Shown piece after piece: positions 45,194 to 53,417 of a DNA stretch of 64,000 bases. Source of the stretch: JBGLNJ01 sp041300525 (GTDB taxonomy: Bacteria; Chloroflexota; Anaerolineae; Fen-1058); contig JBGLNJ010000001.1 in assembly GCA_041300525.1 (NCBI GenBank), positions 4,712,001-4,776,000 on the forward strand, read 5' to 3'. How positions within the stretch are numbered: the stretch's first letter is position 1; each line of letters starts with the position of its first letter. A program made the translations under genes and the position numbers. The notes below the pieces were generated by a model, which did no database searches, had not been told where the DNA came from, and was given only the letters and a program-made list of their open reading frames with translations.

Positions 45194-46214
45194 GGCGACC
45201 TCCCTGAAGAGTCGAAATAGCCGTCGACAGGTTTGTCATCATCCACCCCTCTAGCTGCTGATGGCCCTGGAACGGGTGAAGCGGCGCGCACAGTAGCCCG
45301 CGCAAGCCCTGGGCGACGGCCTTCGGCGCATGAACCGGCGCGCCCTCGGCATACTCAGCTCCGACCCAGAAGTCGATACCCGGTGTCGCCGCCTTCGCGC
45401 GCGCGACCTGCGCCGCCTGTTCGTCGCCCAGCGGGAAGTGCGTGTACTGAACCGCGCTGATCTTCCAGCCCTCGCCGGCCAGTGCCGCGTACACGTCGCC
45501 GACGAACTGGTTGCCGGTCCACTGGTACCGCGCGTGGTAGGGATGCAGGAAACACCACACCTCGCGGTTCTGGGCCGCGAAGATGCGCTGATGAGCCAGG
45601 TTGGTGAAGAGAACGGTTTCGCGCAGCCAGTCCTGCGTCTCTGGCTCCTGGTAGCCTGGAACGGCGTTATCTCGGTCGCAGAACTCCCGGTAGTCGGCCA
45701 GCGCCTCAGGATCGAAATACCCCTCGGCCAGCGGGGGCAACATCGCCTCGCCGTCCTTCGGGTAGCCGTGGATGCACAGGACATCCGGGGAGGCGTAGCG
45801 GTCGATAACCCGCGCCTCGAACTCCATCATGTACTTCTGCGCACGCATGTTCCACATCGACAGCGTAGGCCACCAGCGCCAGTCGACGTATTTCAGCGGG
45901 GAGTCGGGAGAGTCCGGTGTGGCGTACCAGTCCAGCGGGCACCACTTCGGCACGCAGCCCGGCACGCTCAACAGAACCTTCATGCCGGCGCGCCTTGGCC
46001 GGTTCACCTGGTCGTCGATGTGCGACCAGTCATAGACGCCCTGGGATGGTTCGGCAAGCTCCCATTGCGCCTGCTCCAGGACGGTTTGAACGCCGATGAG
46101 CCCCAGTTTCGCCAGTTCGTCGCTGGACATAGGGATATAGCGATATGGCGCCGGGTTGGCAATCTCGGCCATGTCCATTAGGATGATTGACTCATCTGGG
46201 TTCATAAAAGCCAT
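45183..46214 (-). CDS. GH42-like TIM-barrel protein in the phage block
   Basis: 343 aa. LIGVQTVLEQAQWELAEPSQGVYDWSHIDDQVNRPRRAGMKVLLSVPGCVPKWCPLDWY is the classic opening of GH42/GH14-type barrels, and the rest (WWPTLSMWN, VIDRYASPDVLCIHGYPKDGEAM, WCFLHPYHARYQ) continues the pattern. I see no clear NE catalytic pair, so activity is uncertain. It overlaps the aaRS-like gene by 13 bases and the GT2 gene by 11. Confidence 0.6.
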   Translation of the reverse strand: MAFMNPDESIILMDMAEIANPAPYRYIPMSSDELAKLGLIGVQTVLEQAQWELAEPSQGVYDWSHIDDQVNRPRRAGMKVLLSVPGCVPKWCPLDWYATPDSPDSPLKYVDWRWWPTLSMWNMRAQKYMMEFEARVIDRYASPDVLCIHGYPKDGEAMLPPLAEGYFDPEALADYREFCDRDNAVPGYQEPETQDWLRETVLFTNLAHQRIFAAQNREVWCFLHPYHARYQWTGNQFVGDVYAALAGEGWKISAVQYTHFPLGDEQAAQVARAKAATPGIDFWVGAEYAEGAPVHAPKAVAQGLRGLLCAPLHPFQGHQQLEGWMMTNLSTAISTLQGGRHDG

Positions 46215-46738
46215 TCAGCCCTCACAGTTGGGCGCCAGCGGATGTTACGCCAATCCCACTTCCCCGCCCGGTCGTCGAGGCACGCTACGGACAGCACGCG
46301 CCGGATATCTGATGGCGTCATGCCGTCGTCTCGCAGCGTGGCAATCTTCCACTTGCCCTGCGTCTTGCTTACCGTGTCCAGCTCCTGGAATCCGTCTTCG
46401 CTGTTCTCATTCGCCATTTCCGCGTCGGCTCTTGCCGCGTCGGCTCTTGCCGCCATCAGCCGCGGAAGATAAATGTGCTTAGGGCGCGGGAAGCCGAACC
46501 GGTCGCAGAAGTGCTGATACAGCGCGTACTCGCTCAACAAGTCCTCGCCGCGGATAAGCAGGTTGATATGCGCCTGATGGTCGTAGACGACCTTCTCCGC
46601 CGTGTAGTACGGCACGTAGGGGTATGGCGCCGTGGTCGTGTACGGTGTTTCCGGCGCCTCAGTGATGGGCTGCTCTGGCGTGAAATATCCCAGGCTGTGC
46701 AGCCGGTAGTACAGCCATTCCGCCGTGACCGGAAGCAT
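46202..46738 (-). CDS. Class I aminoacyl-tRNA-synthetase-like protein (Glu/Gln type), N-terminus cut
   Basis: ~178 residues. AEKVVYDHQAHINLLIRGEDLLSEYALYQHFCDRFGFPRPKHIYLPRLM matches the RGED region of GluRS/GlnRS catalytic domains, and ELDTVSKTQGKWKIATLRDDGMTPSDIRRVL corresponds to the KMSKS-like loop (VSKTQG) and the following helix. There is no room for an anticodon-binding domain, as it stops right after. The Rossmann HIGH half is missing at the join (46739). ARADA is repeated once in a linker. In a phage this suggests modification of DNA or protein rather than translation; that is inference. Confidence 0.6.
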   Translation of the reverse strand: MLPVTAEWLYYRLHSLGYFTPEQPITEAPETPYTTTAPYPYVPYYTAEKVVYDHQAHINLLIRGEDLLSEYALYQHFCDRFGFPRPKHIYLPRLMAARADAARADAEMANENSEDGFQELDTVSKTQGKWKIATLRDDGMTPSDIRRVLSVACLDDRAGKWDWRNIRWRPTVRAEWLL

Positions 46739-46740
46739 AA

Positions 46741-47452
46741 GACGGTGGATGGCGTTTCGCTGTCTGTGCGCGCGGGCGAAATTCTGGGCGTGGCCGGCGT
46801 GCAGGGCAACGGCCAGACCGAATTGACCGAGGCGCTGACCGGCCTGCGCCACGTGGCCGAAGGGCGCGTGACGATTTTGGGCCACGACACGACGCACGCC
46901 ACGCCGCGACAAGTCGTCGAGGTCGGCACGGCGCACGTGCCGGAAGACCGGCACAAGCACGGGCTGGTGCTGGCGTTCTCGGTGCGCGATAACCTGGTGT
47001 TGTGCTCGTATTATCACTCACCCTTTTCAGAAGGTGTTGAGTTGAACTTTCCCGTCATTGATCGCCAGGCCGACGAGCTGGTCAGCCTGTTCGACATCCG
47101 CACGCCGAGCATCAACACGAGCGCGGGATCACTTTCGGGCGGAAACCAGCAAAAGGTCATTGTGGCGCGAGAGCTTTCACGTCCTATCAAGCTGTTGATC
47201 GCCAGCCAGCCGACGCGCGGGCTGGATGTGGGCAGTATCGAGTTCATCCACCGGCGCATCGTGGAAGCCAGGGATCGCGGCACGGCGGTGCTGCTCATCA
47301 GCGCGGAGCTGGACGAGATCATGAGCCTTTCGGATCGCATCGCGGTGATGTACAAGGGCCACATCCTCGACACGCTCGACGCCGAGACGGCGACGCGCGA
47401 GCAGTTGGGCTTGCTGATGGCGGGCGTGGTAAAGGCTGAACGCTTCGCGTGA
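46741..47452 (+). CDS. Nucleoside/sugar ABC importer ATPase, second domain, N-terminus cut
   Basis: GVSLSVRAGEILGVAGVQGNGQTELTEALTG has the altered Walker A (GVQGNGQTE) typical of the second ATPase half in BmpA-linked nucleoside importers. AHVPEDRHKHGLVLAFSVRDNLVL, signature LSGGNQQKVIVARELS and LLIASQPTRGLDVGS follow. The first ATPase half is missing. The two permease genes follow at once, and the substrate-binding lipoprotein gene is not in the window. Confidence 0.85.
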
Positions 47453-47460
47453 GGGACAAA

Positions 47461-48797
47461 TGACACAAACGACCAAACTTCCTCAAGAGTCCAAGCTTTC
47501 ATCCTTCCGCCTTCCACCTTCATACTTGATGACGGCGCTGGCGCTGGTGACGGCCTTTGTGTTGGGCGGGGTCATCATCTGGATCACCAGTGGAAAATTC
47601 GAGACGGTGCTTCGGGCTTACGATGGCCTGGTGCGCGGCGCGCTCTTCAAGCAGCGCGGCCTATCGGAATCGCTGGTGGCGACCGTCCCGTATATTTTGC
47701 TCAGCCTGGCCGTGGCGGTCGGCTTCAAGTCCGGCCTGTTCAACATCGGCGCGGAAGGCCAGTTTTACATCGGCGCGATCAGCGCGGCATTCGTGGGACA
47801 AGCGTTCCACGGATTGCCCGCGATCATTCATTTGCCGCTCACGCTGCTGGCCGGGGCGCTCGGCGGGGCGATCTGGGCCGGCATCCCCGGCTACCTCAAG
47901 GCCCGCACCGGCGCGCACGAAGTCATCAGCACGATGATGATGAACTATGTCGCGTTCCGCTTTACCGAGTACCTGGTCAGCGTGCCGCTGAGGGACAAGC
48001 AAGCCAGCGCCGTGCAGACGCCGCGTGTCTCATCCGCGGCTGAACTGTGGACGCTCTCGGATATTCCTGCGCGACTTCAAGACCCACTCAATGCGCTGGC
48101 GGTCGCTTTGGTGATGACGTTTCTCGCCTACATTTTGATCCGCTGGCTTTTCGCTCGGCGGCTGCCCCATCGCCTCGCACGGTGGGGCATCTCCGTCGCC
48201 GTGGGGGCGATCACATTCGTCGGACTGCCTGCGCTCGCGCGTGTCGGGTGGCCGTTCCAGGATCAGTATGACCGATTGCACATCGGCTTGATCATGGCGA
48301 TCGCGGCGGCGGTCGGCGTGTGGTGGCTGTTGTGGAAGACGACGCTGGGCTTTGAGATGCGAACCGTGGGCGCGAATCCCAACGCGGCGAAATACGCCGG
48401 CATGAGCATGACGCGCAACATTATGCTGGCGATGTGCATTTCCGGCGCGCTGGCAGGACTGGCCGGAACGGCTGAAGTGCTCGGCGTTTCGATCTGCCGC
48501 TGCCTGCCGTTGTTCTTTTCCAGCGGCTATGGCTTTGACAGTATCGCCATCGCGCTCTTGGCGAACAACAACCCGTTCGGCATCCTCGCTGCGTCGTTCC
48601 TGTTCGGCGCGATGCGCAACGGCGCCGATCTGATGGAACTCAACTCGGGTGTCAGCAAGTACGTCATCTCGGTGATTCAGGCGATGCTGTTGTTGTTCGC
48701 GGCAGCGCCGGCAGTCGTGCGCTGGATGTACCGCATCAAGGCCGAGCGGCGGATTGGGGAAGAAGAAGCGGTCACGATGCGCGGTTGGGGAGGCTAG
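47461..48797 (+). CDS. ABC importer permease, nucleoside type (YufP/NupB-like)
   Basis: 445 aa, ~9-10 helices. ESLVATVPYILLSLAVAVGFKSGLFNIGAEGQFYIGAISAAFVGQ and GAHEVISTMMMNYVAFRFTEYLV are conserved in this permease family; GMSMTRNIMLAMCISGALAGLAGTAEVLGV is the cytoplasmic coupling region. It starts eight bases after the ATPase stop. Forms a heterodimer with the next gene product. Confidence 0.9.
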
Positions 48798-48800
48798 GCG

Positions 48801-49676
48801 ATGAGCACTGCGACAAATACACTCGCGCGCCGAACGACGCTGCGTGGAACGTGGTGGGTGACGGCGCTCTTGATCGGGTTCGGACTGGCGGCGACATGGT
48901 GGTTGCTCAACCTGGTCATCGGCGGCCAGTGCAAGGAAAAGTGCGTCACCGACATGCTGGCGCAAATGTTCCGGGTGGCGACGCCCATCGCCTTTGCGGC
49001 GTTTTGCGGCGTGATGTGCGAGCGCGCAGGCGTAGTGGATATTGGCATCGAAGGCAAGTTGCTGATGGGCGCGATGGTCGGCTATGCGGTCAACCTGTTC
49101 GCGTTCCAGGCGCTCAAGGACTCGATGGGGATAGCGGCTGCCGGAAACTTGTCGCGCTGGCTGGCTGTCCTGGCGGGTGTTCTCGCCTCGGTGGTCCTGG
49201 CTGCGCTGCACGCGGTGGTCTCGATCGAGTTCAAGGTCAACCAGATCATTAGCGGCACGGTCGTCAATATCCTCGCTCTTGGCGTCACCGGCTATTTTTA
49301 TCGCCAGTTTTTGGCGGAAAACTTGCCGGCTGGACCTGGCACGTTTCCGATCATAAACATCCCGCTCTTGGACAAGATTCCGTTCATCGGGCCGATCCTG
49401 TTCCAGCAAAAGCCGCTTACGTACATCATGTTCATCCTGGTGTTTGCGATCCAGTACGTGTTGTTCTTTACGCCGTGGGGCTTGCGGACACGGGCGGTGG
49501 GAGAGCACCCGCGCGCGGCGGATACGCTGGGCATCAACGTGTTCCGCACGCGCTATGTCAACGTGCTGGTCGGCGGAGTGATCGCGGGACTCGGCGGTGT
49601 GTGGTTCACGCTCGAAGCGGTGGATGTGTTCACTCCTGGCATGACGAACGGCCTTGGCTTCATCGGGCTGTCGATG
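48801..49676 (+). CDS. ABC importer permease, nucleoside type (YufQ-like), C-terminus cut
   Basis: RVATPIAFAAFCGVMCERAGVVDIGIEGKLLMGAMVGYAV and EFKVNQIISGTVVNILALGVTGYFYRQF are typical; RTRAVGEHPRAADTLGINVFRTRYVNVLVGGVIAGLGGVWFTLE is the coupling loop. After GLGFIGLSMQ, where IFGKW.P usually follows, the sequence loses similarity and stops at 49688. ~40-60 residues are missing. Starts 3 bases after the previous stop. Confidence 0.88.
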
Positions 49677-49689
49677 CAATCTGGGTAAA

Positions 49690-50024
49690 AGATAACCAAT
49701 GCTTTTGTTTTCACTTGCTTTGTCCTTCTGTCCCAATTTCAGGAAATGTAGATTAGATGCGCTTTCGTTTTCACGTTTCCAATTTGTATCATGCACGAAA
49801 CTGCCCAACGGACGATAGGCGTCAGCCGCTCGCCAGATTGAAGCGGAGGTGAGTCGGCTGCACGCACGATTCGGCGACGTCGGCGAGGTGGGTGACCGCC
49901 CCGCCGACCCTGACTGGGCAGACTGTGCGGACAGAAAACACTCCTGCATGCACAACCGACACCTTCGTAGTCGTTATCATCTCCACTTTCCTCATCATGA
50001 TGGTTGTCTTCCGGGTGCGATGGG
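49690..50024. other. Intergenic stretch at a join
   Basis: About 335 bases with no supported gene, between the cut permease and the stop of the acyltransferase on the other strand. The first ~110 bases are AT-rich. I see no promoter or terminator. Reading frames across it are antisense or shadow. Confidence 0.4.
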
Positions 50025-51215
50025 CTACTTCTTCGGCGGCACCATGCCGAACAGGAAGCGCATAAAGCCGATGCGCCGCACCAGAACTTGGTAAAGAACC
50101 AGGATTAGCGGGAACGAGACAAGGGCGATGATGGCGAACCTGGCCAAGTTGCCGATATCCAGGGGCAAGACGAACCAGCCGACGATGAGGATGATCGTCT
50201 GGTGGAACAGGTAAAAGGGCAGCACGGCCTCGTTGCTGTAGGTCAGTAACTTGTTGCCGGTGGTCAGGTACTTGGCTCCCAGGCTCAACATAAAGGCCAC
50301 CGCGCTCCAACTGATGACGCTCCAGACGATGGCAAGGAGCACAAAGAGGGCCGAGAAACCCTGGCCCGGGTCGGTGTCATAGTGGAAAACGAACAGGAAC
50401 AGCCCGCCTCCGATCACATAGACCCCGATCCATAGCGCCAGCCATACCCACATGCGGCGTTTGATGCTCTCGGTGAAGCGAGGGTCGGCGGCCAGGATGT
50501 AGCCGAACACAAAGTAGAGGGCGTACCACACGAAATCGGACCAGTTGCGCTCCGGCAGGTTGGGTATCCAGCGCAGGGCGATCTGCACGATGGCCAGAGG
50601 GAGCAGGAACAGGAAAACGCCCCCTGGACGCGTCACCTTCTCGGCTAACCTGTCGATGAAACGCGTGCCGCGCTCGGAGCGCAAAAAGAGCAGCAGCGGC
50701 AGGGTCAGCAGCGAGACGACAAAGAGGGTGCGCAGGAACCACAAGTGGCCCGAAAAGGGGTAGGGTAGCAGGGTGGAGGGGTCGATCCAGGGCACCCACC
50801 ACGACCGCATCTCGCGCAGCGCATTGGGCAAGTACGAGGGGAGCAACTGCCAAAAGCTCCCCGTGGCGGAACCATGGGTGATGGCCTCAAAGTACGCCTG
50901 GGGCGGAAGCAGGATAAAGAGGCCCACGGTGTACAGAGGAATGAGGAGCCGCTTGGCTCGCTCCAGCAGGTATTGCCCTCCGGTGCGGTGTGACAGCGAG
51001 TACCAGGTTACGAACCCGGCGACCAGGAAAAAGAGCTCCATCTGCCACACGCCGATCAGCATGTCGCGCACGATGGGCAGAATCGCGCTCTGCTCGGTGG
51101 CGGGCACCTTGAGGTGCCAGCCGTCGGTACAGAAAAAGCGGGTGCAGTGAAAGACAAAGACGCCCAGCATGGTGATGACTCGTAGCCAGTCGATGTCGTA
51201 CCTTCGCTCCTTCAT
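50025..51215 (-). CDS. Acyltransferase family 3 membrane protein
   Basis: ~396 aa with about ten helices. MKERRYDIDWLRVITMLGVFVFHCTRFF carries the conserved R-x-x-x-D-W-L-R ... H (catalytic His in FHC), followed by WQMELFFLVAGFVTWYSL, FSGHLWFLRTLFVVSLLTL and the C-terminal FYLFHQTIILIVGWFVL. Like OpgC, it probably acylates a surface glycan or glucan using acyl-CoA. ATG 51215 with CAGGAGG. Upstream (51216-51471) I find no gene, only GC-rich sequence. Confidence 0.85.
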   Translation of the reverse strand: MKERRYDIDWLRVITMLGVFVFHCTRFFCTDGWHLKVPATEQSAILPIVRDMLIGVWQMELFFLVAGFVTWYSLSHRTGGQYLLERAKRLLIPLYTVGLFILLPPQAYFEAITHGSATGSFWQLLPSYLPNALREMRSWWVPWIDPSTLLPYPFSGHLWFLRTLFVVSLLTLPLLLFLRSERGTRFIDRLAEKVTRPGGVFLFLLPLAIVQIALRWIPNLPERNWSDFVWYALYFVFGYILAADPRFTESIKRRMWVWLALWIGVYVIGGGLFLFVFHYDTDPGQGFSALFVLLAIVWSVISWSAVAFMLSLGAKYLTTGNKLLTYSNEAVLPFYLFHQTIILIVGWFVLPLDIGNLARFAIIALVSFPLILVLYQVLVRRIGFMRFLFGMVPPKK

Positions 51216-51471
51216 GAGTGTGCCTCCTGTGTTGTTTCCGTCTTCTTTGGCTTCTCTCGCTCCTGGGTTGTAGATCGTACTTGGCCTGCCGTCTAACACA
51301 GTAATCGCCCGGCACTGCCGACCGACACGCGCTTCCCGCCCGCGCTCTGTCTGCAAGCCGAGCGCTTTGCCAGGGCGGTCGGCGGGCTTCCAAGCGGCTG
51401 GCATTGGGATGCCAGCCCGGCGTGTTGGCGACCCACTGTGAAGCCTTGTCATGCCACGGAGCGGAGGCCGC

Positions 51472-51993
51472 CTACCCATTCCCTTGCACAACAAAGCGGC
51501 AGACTGGATCGCCTTTGGCTACGCAGGTTGTCTCTTCTGAAGCAACATCGCCGCCAAAGATGCCCGCGGCCAGACCCGCCAGCACACCCCGGATGATATG
51601 GCAGACCGGAAGCTGAGAAGTCGAGGGCAGGTCCCGCGCATAAGCCTCGGCAAAAGGCGAGCCTTCGACCTCGATGACAAGCCGTTTGTTCGCCGCGTCC
51701 AGATCAACCAGGTTGAATCTGCCCCAGCCGATCTCGCCACCCATCTTGCACATAAAGGCGACGATCTCCTGATCGGTGTAGTTGAACACCTCTTTGTAGC
51801 GTTTGGACGAGCGCGAGCCGCCGGTGTAACCGCCGGCCATCATCGCCTCGGCGCACTTGTCCGGGCCAACCATCGCCTCCACCGCCTTTTGAAAATCCAC
51901 CATGGTGTCGGGCCGGATCAGCATGTAGCGCACCTCTTTGAAGGTCAGGCGTCCCGTCTCAACGCTCAGGTTGTCAAGGATTTCGTTGCTCAT
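51472..51993 (-). CDS. V4R-domain protein
   Basis: 173 aa. YRYMLIRPDTMVDFQKAVEAMVGPDKCAEAMMAGGYTGGSRSSKRYKEVFNYTDQEIVAFMCKMGGEIGWGRFNLVDLDAANKRLVIEVEGSPFAEAY and the Cys-containing PVCHIIRGVLAGLAAGIFGGDVASEETTCVAKGDPVCRFVV are typical of V4R (4-vinyl reductase) ligand-binding domains, often metal-binding sensors. Start overlaps the previous gene's stop by one base. Substrate unknown. Confidence 0.85.
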   Translation of the reverse strand: MSNEILDNLSVETGRLTFKEVRYMLIRPDTMVDFQKAVEAMVGPDKCAEAMMAGGYTGGSRSSKRYKEVFNYTDQEIVAFMCKMGGEIGWGRFNLVDLDAANKRLVIEVEGSPFAEAYARDLPSTSQLPVCHIIRGVLAGLAAGIFGGDVASEETTCVAKGDPVCRFVVQGNG

Positions 51994-52608
51994 CAGGAGC
52001 CTTTTCTCAGCCTTGCCGTAGCCGCCTGGTCAATCATCAGCGTCTCTGGATCAATCACCACTGAATAGTCCCGGCGGGCGATCTCCAGGCTGACCTTGCC
52101 GTCGCGCACATCGGCCAGCAGCAGGTCAGGGTCTCGCTCCAAGGGGTCGCCATAGCCGCCCGCGCCGGGCAAGCGCAAGCTGACCACATCCCCTTTCTTG
52201 AACACGTCCACTCCCTTTGACTTGAGCGGGCGTTCCTCGGGCGTGTCCGGATTCAGCACGAACCAACCTTTGCTGCCTTCCTTCCCACCAAAAAGGCCAA
52301 AGGGAGCAAATCGCTGCCGGTCGCCGTAACGAGCCAGGGTGATGTTGTCCATGAGCATCTCGATATCGCGGCGCACAGTCAGCCCGCCCCGGTATTTGCC
52401 GGCCCCACCCGAGTCGGGGATGAACTCGTAGCGCCGGATGCGCACCGGGTATTCCAGCTCGACTGCCTCGATGGGCGTGTTTTTGAAGCGGGCCAGGTGC
52501 GAGTCTTGCCCGTCGCGCCCGTCCTTTGTTGGCCGGGCGCCCGCGCCGCCGCCCTGGATGTCAATGTAGACGAACCGCCGGCCCGTCTTGGGGTCCCGGG
52601 TTTCGACG
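51993..52608 (-). pseudogene. N-methylhydantoinase B / oxoprolinase-type subunit, C-terminal part
   Basis: VYIDIQGGGAGARPTKDGRDGQDSHLARFKNTPIEAVELEYPVRIRRYEFIPDSGGAGKYRGGLTVRRDIEML is the conserved end of HyuB, including TPIEAVE and the PDSGGAGKYRGG motif, followed by LPGAGGYGDPLERDPDLLLADVRDGKVS. The first ~350 residues are missing. It is fused in frame to a sugar ABC ATPase at ~52609. Same strand and overlapping with the V4R gene. Confidence 0.82.
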
Positions 52609-53114
52609 CGCAGTTTAGCGTCCAGGTTGGAGAGTGGCTCGTCAAAGAGAAAGACCTTGGGTTCGCGGACGATCGCGCGCCCAACAGCCACGCGCTGGCG
52701 TTGACCACCGGAGAGCTGCTTGGGTTTGCGGTCGAGCAGTTGCTCGATGCCGAGGAGTTGCGCGGCTTCCTTCACGCGCCGATTAATCTCAGCCTTGGGC
52801 GTCTTGCGCAGCTTTAGCCCGAACGCCATGTTCTCGTACACGGTCATGTGCGGGTACAGCGCGTAGGACTGGAACACCATGGCAATGTCGCGGTCCTTGG
52901 GCGCGACATCGTTGACCAGCCGGTCGCCGATATAGATGCTGCCCTCCGAAATTTCTTCCAATCCGGCCAGCAGCCGCAGGCTGGTTGTTTTGCCGCAGCC
53001 GGATGGGCCGACAAAGACGAGGAATTCCTTGTCAGCAATCTCGATGTTGAGGTCGTTGACTGCTACGACCTCACCGAACCGCTTGAACACGTGATCGTAC
53101 TTGACGCTGGCCAT
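52609..53114 (-). CDS. Sugar ABC transporter ATPase (MalK/UgpC-type), C-terminus cut
   Basis: ATG 53114 with AGGAGGG. VFKRFGEVVAVNDLNIEIADKEFLVFVGPSGCGKTTSLRLLAGL (Walker A), VNDVAPKDRDIAMVFQSYALYPHMTVYENMAFGLKLRK, signature LSGGQRQRVAVGRAIVREPKVFLFDEPLSNLDAKLR (Walker B). At LRVE it runs in frame into the HyuB fragment; the switch His and the TOBE domains are missing. It would energise uptake of an oligosaccharide or glycerol-phosphate. Confidence 0.88.
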
Positions 53115-53199
53115 TGGGGCCCTCCTGAATGAATTTGGGACCGAACTGGGGTCAATACCCGTCACCACCAGACCAGTTCCAGTTGGAACCTATTGTAGC

Positions 53200-53400
53200 A
53201 AATATGGCGTCAAAACGCAACTGCGCTGCGGCCACGCGCACCAATGGCCCTGGTTGAGATCTGCGACGGAGAACCGGCTGAGCGCGGTCACCAGGCCCCT
53301 TCGGGCGACGACGTTCGTGTACGATGGCGATGGCCGGCGCGTCAAGAAAGTGCAAGGCGGACAGACCACCACCTGCATCGGCAAGTATTTCGCAGGACAT
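53200..53400 (+). pseudogene. RHS/YD-repeat protein fragment
   Basis: Plus strand TENRLSAVT...TTFVYDGDGRRVKKVQGGQTTTCIGKYFAG is the signature strand pair of an RHS repeat (TxxYxxDGxRxxKxxxGxTTYIG). About 65 residues only, with no start and a stop at 53442. Probably an end of a large RHS protein gene placed between two contig pieces. Confidence 0.6.
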
Positions 53401-53417
53401 TCCTGGCCCGAAAACTA

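Noticed and set aside
48030..49955. 641-residue open frame on the minus strand
   Set aside because: It is antisense to two clear ABC permease genes and has shadow-type composition.
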